Shown here piece after piece: positions 36,487-44,731 of a DNA stretch of 64,000 nt (positions are counted from its first letter, which is position 1; each line of letters begins with the position of its first letter). This DNA comes from Pseudomonas vanderleydeniana (GTDB lineage: Bacteria > Pseudomonadota > Gammaproteobacteria > Pseudomonadales > Pseudomonadaceae), in NCBI RefSeq assembly GCF_014268755.2, contig NZ_CP077093.1:3460001-3524000 (forward strand). Reading direction: 5' to 3'. The translations under genes and the position numbers were made by a program. The notes below the pieces were generated by a model. It made no database searches. It was given only the letters and a program-made list of their open reading frames with translations, and was not told the origin of the DNA.

Positions 36487-36912
36487 ATGCGATTTATGGT
36501 GATCGTCAAGGCCAGCCCGGAATCGGAAGCCGGGGCCATGCCCAGTGCCGAGCTGCTGGCGGCCATGGGGGCCTACAACGAGGAACTGGTCAAGGCCGGG
36601 GTGATGCTCGCGGCCGAAGGCCTGCATCCCAGCGCCAAGGGTGCCCGCGTACGGTTTTCCGGCAAGCAGCGTACGGTCGTGGACGGCCCCTTCATCGAGA
36701 CCAAGGAACTGATCGCCGGCTTCTGGATTTTCCAGGTCCAGTCGCTGCAGGAGGCCATCGACTGGGTCAAGCGTTGTCCGAACCCGATGGTCAGCGACAG
36801 CGATATCGAAATTCGCCAGATCTTCGAAGCCGAGGATTTCGGTGAGTGCCTAACCCCCGAGTTGCGTGAGCAGGAAGACCGTATGCGCGCGCAGTTGTCC
36901 GGCCAACCGTGA
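36487..36912 (+). CDS. YciI-family (DGPF) protein
   Basis: The 141-residue protein has the YCII/DGPF pattern MRFMVIVKASPESEAG ... VVDGPFIETKELIAGFWI. Small YciI-like domains are ferredoxin-fold proteins of unclear activity, often beside extracytoplasmic sigma factors or VOC proteins. Here a VOC gene follows 23 bases later on the same strand. Confidence 0.87.
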   Translation: MRFMVIVKASPESEAGAMPSAELLAAMGAYNEELVKAGVMLAAEGLHPSAKGARVRFSGKQRTVVDGPFIETKELIAGFWIFQVQSLQEAIDWVKRCPNPMVSDSDIEIRQIFEAEDFGECLTPELREQEDRMRAQLSGQP

Positions 36913-36935
36913 AACCTGACGACAGGAGAACCACC

Positions 36936-37343
36936 ATGAGAATCATTCCGTACCTGACCTTCAACGGTCACTGCAAGGAAGCCTTCGCCCTGTACCAGCG
37001 CGTGCTGGGTGGCGAGCTGTTTTCGTTGTCCTTTGCCGATGCGCCACCGGAGGCCGAAGTGCCCAAGGACAGTGACAAGATCCTGCATGCCTGCCTGACG
37101 GTAGGTGGGTTCAGCCTGATGGCTTCGGACTGCCCATCTGGCCAGCCTTACCAGAAGCCTCAGGGCGTATCGGTCTCGCTCAACGTCGACAGCACTGCCG
37201 AGGCCGAGCGTTTGTTCAAGGGCTTGAGTGAGGGCGGCAAGGTCGTCATGCCGTTGGCGAAAACCTTCTGGGCTGAACGGTTTGCCATGTTCGAGGATCG
37301 TTTCGGCGTGGCCTGGATGGTGAACTACGAGGGGGCCAGGTAA
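36936..37343 (+). CDS. VOC-family (PhnB/glyoxalase-like) protein
   Basis: The 135-residue protein shows the PhnB-like VOC pattern: IIPYLTFNGHCKEAFALYQRVLGGEL, HACLTVGGFSLMASD and FWAERFAMFEDRFGVAWMVN. These are small beta-alpha-beta-beta-beta proteins related to glyoxalase and fosfomycin-resistance folds; the substrate is unknown. The ATG at 36936 follows AGGAGAACCACC. It probably shares a transcript with the YciI gene. Confidence 0.85.
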   Translation: MRIIPYLTFNGHCKEAFALYQRVLGGELFSLSFADAPPEAEVPKDSDKILHACLTVGGFSLMASDCPSGQPYQKPQGVSVSLNVDSTAEAERLFKGLSEGGKVVMPLAKTFWAERFAMFEDRFGVAWMVNYEGAR

Positions 37344-37370
37344 CCCGCATTGCGTATCCGGTAGAAGAAG

Positions 37371-37400
37371 CTGCGGGAGCCGGCAAACCGGCCCCCGCAG
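37371..37400. terminator. Strong hairpin between converging genes
   Basis: CTGCGGG-A-GCCGG, a CAAA loop, then CCGGC-C-CCCGCAG form a 12-bp stem with one opposed pair. It lies between the VOC gene (plus) and the small minus-strand gene, so it probably serves both. Confidence 0.6.
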
Positions 37401-37405
37401 TCGAA

Positions 37406-37594
37406 TCATGCGGTCTTGCGGCGCTCAACCCCGGTCGGGCTGCCGAGGTCGACCATTCGACGTTCGATCAGCACATTGCGCAGGGCCTGACGTGAAGGCG
37501 CGTCCAGTTGATGGGCACGCAGATTGAGTTCCAGCAGGATCGGGGTGGACCAGTTGCGGTAGGTGCGTTCGGCCATCAGTACGGGGGTCGTCAT
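37406..37594 (-). CDS. Small hypothetical protein (62 aa)
   Basis: The 62-residue protein starts at an ATG preceded by a near-perfect AAGGAG 6 bases upstream. It ends before the strong hairpin at 37371-37400. It is basic at the C-terminus (GVERRKTA) and has no signal, Cys pair or known motif (TYRNWSTPILLELNLRAHQL is the most distinctive part). The open frame extends much further upstream, but that part is GC-rich and lacks a ribosome site. Confidence 0.6.
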   Translation of the reverse strand: MTTPVLMAERTYRNWSTPILLELNLRAHQLDAPSRQALRNVLIERRMVDLGSPTGVERRKTA

Positions 37595-37752
37595 TGATTT
37601 CTCCTTGAACAATAGTCTGCTGAGCAAACGGGTAATTCCATGAGTAGCCAAGGCTAGTAGAGAACCCAAAATGGTGCATGCGGTGTCCGACGGCTGGCAT
37701 TGTGCAACCGTGCTGTTCGTCGGATTGCCATCGCCTGGCCGGACCACAGGTG

Positions 37753-38232
37753 TCACCCCTTGAGCGCGGCCTCGATCACGGCGATGTCGATCTTGCCCAT
37801 GCCCATCATTGCGTCGAACGCCCGCTTGGCCGCCGCCGGGTCCGGGTGGCTGATCGCTGCGCTGAGCATCCGCGGGGTGATCTGCCATGACAGTCCCCAT
37901 TTATCCTTGCACCAACCGCAGGCGCTTTCCTGGCCGCCATGGCTGACGATGGCATTCCATAGGCGGTCGGTTTCGGCCTGGTCGTCGGTCGCCACCTGGA
38001 ACGAGAAGGCTTCGGTATGAGGGAAGATCGGGCCACCGTTGAGGCCGAGGCAGGGGATGCCCATGACCGTGAACTCGACGGTCAGCACATCGCCCTGCTT
38101 TCCCGATGGGTAGTCGCCGGGTGCGCGGTGTACCGCCGTAACCGAACTGTCGGGAAAGGTCTGGGCATAAAAGGTCGCGGCCTCCAGGGCCGTGCCATTG
38201 AACCAGAGGCAGATGGTGTTCTTGCTGGGCAT
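37753..38232 (-). CDS. VOC-family (PhnB-like) protein
   Basis: The 159-residue protein has NTICLWFNGTALEAATFYAQTFP and a FSFQVATDDQAETDRLWNAIV segment. WGLSWQITPRML follows, as in the PhnB-like VOC proteins sometimes annotated as 3-demethylubiquinone methyltransferase-like. No methyltransferase motif is present. The start at 38232 has GGAG 7 bases upstream. It follows the cystathionine gamma-lyase gene by 37 bases on the same strand. Confidence 0.85.
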   Translation of the reverse strand: MPSKNTICLWFNGTALEAATFYAQTFPDSSVTAVHRAPGDYPSGKQGDVLTVEFTVMGIPCLGLNGGPIFPHTEAFSFQVATDDQAETDRLWNAIVSHGGQESACGWCKDKWGLSWQITPRMLSAAISHPDPAAAKRAFDAMMGMGKIDIAVIEAALKG

Positions 38233-38269
38233 GCCGGGGCTCCTTGGGTGGTGGTCGGGAGAGGGGGGG

Positions 38270-39448
38270 TCAGATTCTTGCCAGTGCCTGTGCCAGGTCG
38301 GCCCGCAAGTCCTCGACGTCTTCCACGCCCACGGACAGGCGCACCAATGCATCGCCGATGCCCAGTTGGGCACGGGTCGCGGCGGGGATGGTGGCGTGGG
38401 TCATGATCGCCGGGTGTTCGATCAGGCTCTCGACGCCACCCAGGCTTTCGGCCAGGGCGAAAACCTGCACGTTTTCCAGGAAGCGGCGCGAGCCGGCCAG
38501 GTCGGTTTTCAGGTCAACCGAAATCATTCCGCCAAAGCCGCGCATCTGCTGCCGTGCCAGCTCATGTTGGGGGTGCGAGGGCAGGCCGGGGTAGTGCACC
38601 CGTGCCACCTGGGGCTGGCGTTCGAGCCAGGTCGCCAACTCCAGCGCGTTGCTGCAGTGGCGCTCCATGCGCAAGGCCAGGGTCTTCACGCCGCGCAGGG
38701 TGAGGAACGCATCGAATGGCCCGGCGATGGCCCCGACCGCGTTCTGCAGGAAACCCAGGCGATCGGCCAGTTCGGCATTCTGCCCAACCACAGCGATGCC
38801 ACCGATCACGTCGGAGTGGCCATTGAGGTACTTGGTGGTCGAGTGCACGACGATATCGAACCCCAGCTCCAGTGGACGCTGGACCCAGGGGCTGGCGAAG
38901 GTATTGTCGGCCACGCACAGGATGCCCCGGCTGCGACAGAGGCGGGCGACGGCTGCCAGGTCGGTGAGGCTCAGCAGGGGATTGCTCGGTGTCTCGATCC
39001 AGACCATCCGCGTATCTTGCTGCAGCACCGCTTCCAGTGCCCCGGGGGCGGTCAGATCGGCGAAGCTGAAGCGATGCCCGGCGCTGCGCTGGCGGACCTT
39101 GTCGAACAGGCGGAAGGTACCACCGTACAAGTCATTGCCGCAGACCACATGGGCGCCGGCGTCGAGCAGCTCGAGCACGGTCGAGATCGCTGCCAGTCCG
39201 GAGGCAAAGGCGAAGGCCCGGCTGCCGCCCTCCAGGTCCGCCACGCAACGCTCCAGGGCAAAGCGTGTCGGGTTGTGCGAGCGGCCATAGTCGAAGCCCT
39301 TGTGCACGCCGGGGCTGTCCTGCAGATAGGTGGAGTTGGCGTAGATCGGTGGCATCAGGGCGCCGGTGGTCGGGTCCGGCGCCTGGCCGGCATGGATCAC
39401 CCGGGTGGCGAAGGCGCGCTCGGTCGCGGACTTGTCGTGCTGGCTCAT
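38270..39448 (-). CDS. Cystathionine gamma-lyase / gamma-synthase family enzyme
   Basis: The 392-residue PLP enzyme of the Cys/Met metabolism family has the PLP lysine at about Lys206 in VHSTTKYLNGHSD. It also has RSHNPTRFALE (residues 56-66), FASGLAAIST and VADNTFASPW. Family members split or make cystathionine. Its overlap (ATGA) with a cystathionine beta-synthase gene makes cystathionine gamma-lyase of the reverse transsulfuration route (cystathionine to cysteine) the best call. Gamma-synthase activity cannot be excluded. Confidence 0.88.
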   Translation of the reverse strand: MSQHDKSATERAFATRVIHAGQAPDPTTGALMPPIYANSTYLQDSPGVHKGFDYGRSHNPTRFALERCVADLEGGSRAFAFASGLAAISTVLELLDAGAHVVCGNDLYGGTFRLFDKVRQRSAGHRFSFADLTAPGALEAVLQQDTRMVWIETPSNPLLSLTDLAAVARLCRSRGILCVADNTFASPWVQRPLELGFDIVVHSTTKYLNGHSDVIGGIAVVGQNAELADRLGFLQNAVGAIAGPFDAFLTLRGVKTLALRMERHCSNALELATWLERQPQVARVHYPGLPSHPQHELARQQMRGFGGMISVDLKTDLAGSRRFLENVQVFALAESLGGVESLIEHPAIMTHATIPAATRAQLGIGDALVRLSVGVEDVEDLRADLAQALARI

Positions 39449-40821
39449 GCGAGGGATCTCCGTAGGTGATTGAGCAGGTCGAAGCGGGTGATCAGGCCAT
39501 GGAAGCCCGAGGCGTCGGCAATGATCGCCACCAGCCCGCGATCGAGTTCCGCCTGCAGCTCGGCGAGACTGGCCGCGGGCGAGAGGGTATGCAGTTGGTC
39601 GGTCATGACGCTGGCGACGCTCAGGCGAAAGTGCGCGGCATCGTCATGCATGCCGAGCAGGATGTCGGATTCGTCGATGACGCCGACCAGTCGCTGGCCA
39701 TCCACCAGCACCGGCAGTTGCGAGACATCGGCCAGGCGCATGCGCTGGAACGCGGTGAGCAGGGTGTCGTCCGGGCCGACGCTGATCACCCGGCCGTCCT
39801 CGAAGCGGCGGGCGATCAGGTCGCGCAGGTCGCCATAGCGCTTGTACTGCAGCAGGCCCTGATCGTTCATCCACTGGTCGTTGTAGACCTTGGACAGGTA
39901 GCGGGTACCGGTATCACAGACGAAGGTGACGACCCGCTTGGGCCGGGTCTGTTCACGGCAGTAGCGCAGCGCCGCGGCCAGCAGGGTGCCGGTCGAGGAA
40001 CCGCCCAGGATGCCTTCGGCCCGCAGGAGCTGGCGGGCATGATCGAAGCTTTCCTCGTCGGTGATCGAGTAGGCCTGGCGTACGCTGGACAGGTCGGCGA
40101 TCGACGGGATGAAGTCCTCGCCGATGCCTTCCACCGCCCAGGAGCCCGCCGTGCCGAGCGCTCCGCTACGACTGTATTCCGCTACCACCGAGCCAAGCGG
40201 ATCGGCCAGCACCATGGCCAGGTTCGGCTGCACACGCTGGAAGAACCGGGTCAGCCCGGTCAGTGTGCCGGCCGAGCCGACGCCGACGACGATGGCATCC
40301 ACATCATGCTGGGTTTGCGCCCAGATCTCCGGTGCCGTGCTCGTTTCGTGGGCCAGTGGATTGGCCGGGTTGTTGAATTGATCGGTGAAGAAAGCGTCGG
40401 GAATTTCCCTGGCCAGCCGGGCGGCTACATCCTGGTAGTACTCGGGATGGCCCTTGCCGACGTCGGAGCGGGTGATATGCACTTCGGCGCCCATGGCCTT
40501 GAGGTGCAGGACCTTCTCGGTGGACATCTTGTCCGGAACCACCAATACCACCCGATAGCCCTTGGCCCGGCCCACCAGGGCCAGACCCAGGCCGGTGTTG
40601 CCGGCGGTGGCTTCGATGATGGTCGCGCCGGGGCGCAGTCGCCCGTCGCGCTCGGCGGCATCGATCATCGCCAGGCCGACGCGGTCCTTGATCGAACCGC
40701 CGGGGTTCTGCGATTCGAGTTTGAGAAACAGCGTGCAGGGGCCGGTGTCGAAGCGGCTGACCCGGACCAGTGGGGTATTGCCGATCAGTTCGAGTACGGC
40801 GGGGCGGGAGTTGTTCTGCAT
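39445..40821 (-). CDS. Cystathionine beta-synthase
   Basis: The 458-residue cytoplasmic enzyme has a fold-type II PLP domain: Lys45 in NPGGSIKDRVGLAMI, EATAGNTGLGLALV and the GVGSAGTLTGLTRFF phosphate loop. It has a C-terminal pair of CBS domains (about 335-458). It condenses homocysteine with serine to give cystathionine and works with the lyase encoded downstream. The CBS domains may bind an adenosyl ligand. There is no haem-binding N-terminal extension. Confidence 0.92.
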   Translation of the reverse strand: MQNNSRPAVLELIGNTPLVRVSRFDTGPCTLFLKLESQNPGGSIKDRVGLAMIDAAERDGRLRPGATIIEATAGNTGLGLALVGRAKGYRVVLVVPDKMSTEKVLHLKAMGAEVHITRSDVGKGHPEYYQDVAARLAREIPDAFFTDQFNNPANPLAHETSTAPEIWAQTQHDVDAIVVGVGSAGTLTGLTRFFQRVQPNLAMVLADPLGSVVAEYSRSGALGTAGSWAVEGIGEDFIPSIADLSSVRQAYSITDEESFDHARQLLRAEGILGGSSTGTLLAAALRYCREQTRPKRVVTFVCDTGTRYLSKVYNDQWMNDQGLLQYKRYGDLRDLIARRFEDGRVISVGPDDTLLTAFQRMRLADVSQLPVLVDGQRLVGVIDESDILLGMHDDAAHFRLSVASVMTDQLHTLSPAASLAELQAELDRGLVAIIADASGFHGLITRFDLLNHLRRSLA

Positions 40822-41153
40822 GTCGTCACCTCGTTACGGATAGCTTCGTGCTCGATGGCTTCGTATTGGATGGACAGCGGCTCAGGGAGCGGGGCAGTGA
40901 AGGGGGTGTTGTTTGGACCTTAGGTCGTGATTGCGTTGATCGCAAACCCGCTGGCGCGGGATGTTTGGGCCCGGCCGGTGTCAGCAAGGAATGGCGCTCT
41001 GCTGGCCATGAATAAATAAGTAGCTGTATTAAAAGAAATTTTTTATCCCAAGGGGCTTCCCATTGGGAATAAAGCTTGATACATTTATCTCCGTTGTCGC
41101 AGTGGTCCGCCAGGGTTGCAAAAGAAAGCGGCAATATCAGGCTGTAAAGCTAC
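40822..41153. other. Intergenic region between cystathionine beta-synthase and tRNA-Gln
   Basis: No gene is seen in these 332 bp. The part next to 40821 must carry the CBS promoter. AT-rich DNA around 41018-41045 and an imperfect inverted repeat at about 41044-41075 (TTATCCCAA ... TTGGGAATAA) lie upstream of the tRNA gene. Confidence 0.4.
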
Positions 41154-41228
41154 AGGGGCGTCGCCAAGCGGTAAGGCAGCAGGTTTTGATCCTGCCATGC
41201 GTTGGTTCGAATCCAGCCGCCCCTGCCA
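41154..41228 (+). tRNA. tRNA-Gln (anticodon UUG)
   Basis: A full cloverleaf can be drawn: 7-bp acceptor stem AGGGGCG/CGCCCCT, D arm with GCCAAGCGGTAAGGC, anticodon stem GCAGG/CCTGC around loop TTTTGAT (anticodon TTG), and T arm GTTGG-TTCGAAT-CCAGC. Discriminator G and an encoded CCA end the gene. The anticodon UUG reads CAA (Gln). Confidence 0.96.
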
Positions 41229-41397
41229 TTTTCTCCAATCTCCAGATTTTCATCCCAAGGCATTTTCCGCCTCGAATCTTCGTTTTTTATTGTTCGTCCT
41301 GCATGTCGCGCCAGGCAAAGGCTCTGCATTGTCCGCACAGCAGGAAACTTGATAAAACAGAGGCCTTCCGCTACGCGCCAATACCAGGGATGGCCGA

Positions 41398-42135
41398 ATG
41401 ATCCACGACGGACTTGTTGCTCTCATTCACTACGGGCTCTACCTGATCCCGGGGCTGCTGCTGTGCGGTCTCTGGTTTGGCCTGGTGCCCAGGACCCAAC
41501 CGGCCCTGCGCATCGCGATCCTGCTGCTGACTTTCGTATTGCTGCGCGACGCGATGACACCGCAGGGCTTGTGGTCACTCAGTCGCGACTTGCAGATCGG
41601 TTTTATCGCCAACCCTTTCGTCCTGGCAGCGCTCGGAGGCATGTCCCTGGGGCTGATAGCGTTGTTGGCCAGGCTGGCGCCGGAATTGTGGCGATGGGTG
41701 GTGCTTTCCAAGGGCAGCCCGCTGGCCGGATTGGCGGTGGGCCTGGCTACAGGTTGCCTGATAGGCCTGCCTTTGCGGCTGTATCAGGGGATCGAGGCGG
41801 GCGCGATTGCCGGTTACTGGCGCTGGCTCCCCGGGATGCTGGTGCTGGCCTATGGCGCCAATGCACTGGAAGAGGTGTTGTTTCGCGGGTTCCTGCAGGG
41901 CTACCTGGAGCAGCAGGTGACGGCACTGCGTGCGGCGTTGATCAGCGCCGTGGCGTTCTCCGCCTGCCATGTGTTCCTGGCACTGACCGTTACCCAATTG
42001 GGCTGGCCGGTACTGCTCTTTACCCTGCTGGAGGGACTGGCGTGTGCGTTGGTGCGGATGCGCTACGGGGTAGTGGCTTCGACGGTGACCCATGGCACGG
42101 CGATCCTGCTGATTGCCGTGCCGATGTCGGGGTGA
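41398..42135 (+). CDS. CPBP-family intramembrane protease
   Basis: The 245-residue polytopic protein has seven or eight hydrophobic segments. The CPBP/Abi motif 1 is Glu158-Glu159...Arg163 in ALEEVLFRGFLQG, and motif 2 is FSACHVF with His191. These residues form the active site of glutamic intramembrane proteases such as Rce1. The substrate is unknown. It follows tRNA-Gln and converges on the ABC ATPase gene. Confidence 0.85.
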   Translation: MIHDGLVALIHYGLYLIPGLLLCGLWFGLVPRTQPALRIAILLLTFVLLRDAMTPQGLWSLSRDLQIGFIANPFVLAALGGMSLGLIALLARLAPELWRWVVLSKGSPLAGLAVGLATGCLIGLPLRLYQGIEAGAIAGYWRWLPGMLVLAYGANALEEVLFRGFLQGYLEQQVTALRAALISAVAFSACHVFLALTVTQLGWPVLLFTLLEGLACALVRMRYGVVASTVTHGTAILLIAVPMSG

Positions 42136-42147
42136 ATGGTCGCCGGT

Positions 42148-42939
42148 TTAGTGGACCAACTCCGCCAGCAACTGCTCCTTGTAGGCCTGCAGCAGTCCGG
42201 AGGCACGATCGCGTGGATGAGGCAGTTCGATGCTGATTTCATGCTTGATCCGACCTGGGCGGGCATCCATGACGATGACCCGGTCGCCCAGGTACAGCGC
42301 CTCCTCGATGTCGTGGGTCACCATGATCACCGTGCAGCGCTGTTTGACGCAGATACTCTGCAATTCATGTTGCAGGCGCACCCGGGTCAGCGCGTCAAGG
42401 GCACCCAGGGGCTCGTCCAGTAGCAATACCTTTGGTTTGTTGACCAAGGCCCGGGCGATGGCCGCACGCTGCGCCATGCCGCCGGAAAGCTGGTGCGGGT
42501 AGGCATTCTCGAAACCCTCCAGATTGACCAGGGCAATGTGCTCGGCCACCAGCTGGTCCTTTTCCTTCTGCGACAATGGATGGTTCTTCAGGGCCAGGGC
42601 GATGTTCCTGCCCACGGTCATCCAGGGGAACAGGCGGTGATCCTGGAACACGATGCCACGTTCCAGGCTGGTACCGGTCACGGGTTTGCCGTCCAGCCGT
42701 ATTTCACCTTCGTAGTCGGCCTCCAGGCCAACGATCAGCCGCAGCAGACTGGACTTGCCGCAGCCGCTGGCCCCGACGATGCTGATGAACTCGCCGGGGC
42801 GGATGCTCAGATCGATGTCCGCCAGCACCGGCAGCGGCTTGCCTTCGATCCGATAGGTCTTGCTCAGGCCACGAATCTCCAGGGCGCCACTGTGCAGCGG
42901 GGTCTCGGTGGGGGGCAGGTGTTGGGCTATGGCATTCAT
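42148..42939 (-). CDS. ABC importer ATP-binding protein (SsuB/TauB type)
   Basis: The 263-residue ATPase has Walker A GASGCGKSS (56-64), Q-loop VFQDHRLFPWMTV, signature LSGGM (151-155), Walker B VLLLDEP (171-177) and H-loop His in VMVTHD-like IMVTHD. The sequence resembles SsuB/TauB/NitD-type ATPases that import sulfonates, taurine or nitrate. The ATG at 42939 follows the permease stop by 11 bases. The open frame continues far upstream inside the permease gene, but that part is not coding. Confidence 0.9.
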   Translation of the reverse strand: MNAIAQHLPPTETPLHSGALEIRGLSKTYRIEGKPLPVLADIDLSIRPGEFISIVGASGCGKSSLLRLIVGLEADYEGEIRLDGKPVTGTSLERGIVFQDHRLFPWMTVGRNIALALKNHPLSQKEKDQLVAEHIALVNLEGFENAYPHQLSGGMAQRAAIARALVNKPKVLLLDEPLGALDALTRVRLQHELQSICVKQRCTVIMVTHDIEEALYLGDRVIVMDARPGRIKHEISIELPHPRDRASGLLQAYKEQLLAELVH

Positions 42940-42950
42940 GGTCAGACCTT

Positions 42951-43712
42951 TCAACGGGTGACGCGCCAGCGCAGCAGGTGCCGGCTGAGGCGATTGAACA
43001 GGAGGTTCATCAGGTAACCGCACAGGCCGATGCACAGGACGGCGAGGACGATCACTTCCATGCGTGAGCCAGCCTCGGCGTTCATCATCAGGTTGCCCAG
43101 GCCGGCCCCTGAAGACAGGAACAGCTCGCTGCCGATCGCTGTGACCCAGGCGAAGGCCAACGCGTGCAGCACACCAGTGGCGATGGCCGGCAGCGCTGCG
43201 GGTAACAGCACGTGGACGAACTGCTGGGTCCGGCTGAGTACCAGCACCTGGCCGACCTCGCGGTAGCGTTGCTCGACATGGCGCAAGCCCTGGTAGGTGT
43301 TGAGCACCATCGGGTAGAACGCCGCGAGACTGACGATTAGCATCTTGGAGAATTCGCCGTTGCCAAACCACATGGCGATCAGCGGGATCCAGCCCAGCAT
43401 TGGCACTTGCCGGATCGAGTGAAAGAGTGGGCCGATCAATCGATTGCTCAAGGACGACAGAGCCATCAGAACGCCCAGAGCAATACCGAACAGGATCCCC
43501 AGTGCCAGCCCGCCGCAGGTTCGGGCCAGGCTGGCTGCGAGGTTCACCAACAGCTCGCCATTGCCGAGCAGTTCCAGCAGGGCTGCACCGATGCTCGACA
43601 GCGGCACGAAGGCATAGGCACCAGAGGCACCCTGACGTGACAGGTATTCCCACAGCCCGAGCAGCAGCAGGGGCAACAGCAGGCCGCGGCCTTTGCCAAG
43701 TAGACGACTCAT
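42951..43712 (-). CDS. ABC importer permease (SsuC/TauC type)
   Basis: The 253-residue inner-membrane permease has six or so segments and the BPD-transport EAA-like loop (EVGQVLVLSRTQQFVHVLLPAALPAIATG). This is the SsuC/TauC subfamily. It overlaps the preceding permease gene by 4 bases. With the ATPase and the second permease it forms a heteromeric importer; no substrate-binding gene is in this run. Confidence 0.9.
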   Translation of the reverse strand: MSRLLGKGRGLLLPLLLLGLWEYLSRQGASGAYAFVPLSSIGAALLELLGNGELLVNLAASLARTCGGLALGILFGIALGVLMALSSLSNRLIGPLFHSIRQVPMLGWIPLIAMWFGNGEFSKMLIVSLAAFYPMVLNTYQGLRHVEQRYREVGQVLVLSRTQQFVHVLLPAALPAIATGVLHALAFAWVTAIGSELFLSSGAGLGNLMMNAEAGSRMEVIVLAVLCIGLCGYLMNLLFNRLSRHLLRWRVTR

Positions 43713-44482
43713 GGACGCCCCCGGTTGGCCTGCCAGCGAAACAGGCGTTGTTCAAGCTGGCGAAAGGAATAGTCGAGGGCAAAACCGATCACCCCGGTAA
43801 TGAGCACGCCGACCATCACCACATCGATGCGCAGCATTTGCCGGCTCATTTCGATCATCTGCCCCAAACCACTGTCGGCGGCCAGCAGCTCGGTCGCCAC
43901 CAACACCACCCAGGCACGGGTCAGTGCAATACGAAAGCCGGTGATGATCGAGGGGGCGGCGGCGGGCAGGGCAATTTCACGGACGAAAGTCGGCCAGCGC
44001 AGCCGGTAGACGTCGGCGACTTCGAAGTAGCTGCGTGGAATGGCCTTGATGCCCTCGCTGGCGGCCAGGGCCACTGGAAAGAAGGCAGTCTTGGCGACGA
44101 TGACGATCTTGAAGGTCTCATCAATACCGAACAGCAGCACGAACATCGGGATCAGCGCGATACTGGGTATCTGGCGCAGCGTATGGAACAGTGGGCCGCA
44201 ATAGGCCTGGACCCGTTTCGACAAGGCCATGACGATACCGAATGCCAGGCCGGCCAGGGCCCCAATGCCAAAACCCAGAGTCAGGCGCGACAGGCTGTCG
44301 TGCAGGTGTTCGAGCAGCTCGCCGCTGGCCAGCAGTTCCTCAAAACTTTGCAGGACTCGCGCCGGGGGAACCAGCAGGTTGCGTGGGAAGAAACCGGCGT
44401 CGGCGACCAGGGCCCAGAGGAGTAGCAGGGCCAGGGGCGAAATGAGCCAGGTCAGGGATTCGAGCAGGCGCTTGTGGGGCAT
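43709..44482 (-). CDS. ABC importer permease (SsuC/TauC type)
   Basis: The 257-residue permease is of the same subfamily as the next gene, with loop VADVYRLRWPTFVREIALPAAAPSIITGF. Having two different permeases next to one ATPase suggests a heterodimeric membrane part rather than the SsuC homodimer. It is the first gene of its run and lies downstream of a sigma-54 type promoter at 44519-44535. Confidence 0.9.
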   Translation of the reverse strand: MPHKRLLESLTWLISPLALLLLWALVADAGFFPRNLLVPPARVLQSFEELLASGELLEHLHDSLSRLTLGFGIGALAGLAFGIVMALSKRVQAYCGPLFHTLRQIPSIALIPMFVLLFGIDETFKIVIVAKTAFFPVALAASEGIKAIPRSYFEVADVYRLRWPTFVREIALPAAAPSIITGFRIALTRAWVVLVATELLAADSGLGQMIEMSRQMLRIDVVMVGVLITGVIGFALDYSFRQLEQRLFRWQANRGRP

Positions 44483-44518
44483 GAGGGATCGGGACCGGGT
44501 GAAATTCCCCGGGGGTAT

Positions 44519-44535
44519 CGCAAGAGGTGTGCCAG
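44519..44535 (-). promoter_or_regulatory. Sigma-54 type promoter for the ABC importer
   Basis: On the minus strand the sequence reads CTGGCACACCTCTTGCG. It has the invariant GG and GC elements 10 bases apart and matches TGGCAC-N5-TTGC exactly. It lies 37 bases before the permease ATG. Confidence 0.75.
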
Positions 44536-44560
44536 TTGGTGGTGGGATGTCCGGGCGGGT

Positions 44561-44656
44561 GCTATCGCCAGCCAGCCGGCTCCCACAATGACCGCGTCGT
44601 TCACGGATTCATCATATGACACAGATCCCAGCAGGAGCTGGCTGGCTGGCGACAGC
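44561..44656. repeat. REP-like inverted pair
   Basis: CTATCGCCAGCCAGCCGGCT (from about 44552) and GAGCTGGCTGGCTGGCGACA (to about 44654) are inverted copies of the REP type seen again near 47303, 50008 and 53470. They lie between the ABC importer promoter and the palindrome at 44700. Confidence 0.65.
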
Positions 44657-44699
44657 ATTACCACGGGCACCCTGGATTGATGCCCTGGCAACACCCGAC

Positions 44700-44715
44700 T
44701 GCTGCTCCAGCAGCA
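44700..44715. promoter_or_regulatory. Palindromic enhancer candidate, copy A
   Basis: TGCTGCT-CC-AGCAGCA is a perfect palindrome apart from the 2-base centre. Here the symmetry extends to 11-bp arms (44696-44719). It lies about 187 bp upstream of the -12 element of the ABC importer promoter. The same 16-bp element occurs at 49929, 53521 and 58800. Confidence 0.7.
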
Positions 44716-44731
44716 GTCGATCAGCAATCCC

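Noticed and set aside
41154..41228. tRNA-Gln as an integration site for a genomic island carrying the sulfur genes
   Set aside because: There is no integrase, no repeated tRNA 3' end that I could find, and no compositional break between the tRNA and the sulfur genes.
42148..43782. A 544-residue fusion of an unknown N-terminus with the ABC ATPase
   Set aside because: The first 280 residues are the permease gene read out of frame. The ATPase proper starts at the ATG at 42939 with normal family length.
44561..44656. CRISPR-like repeats in the intergenic regions of the island
   Set aside because: The repeats are inverted REP pairs without regular spacers, and no cas genes are present.
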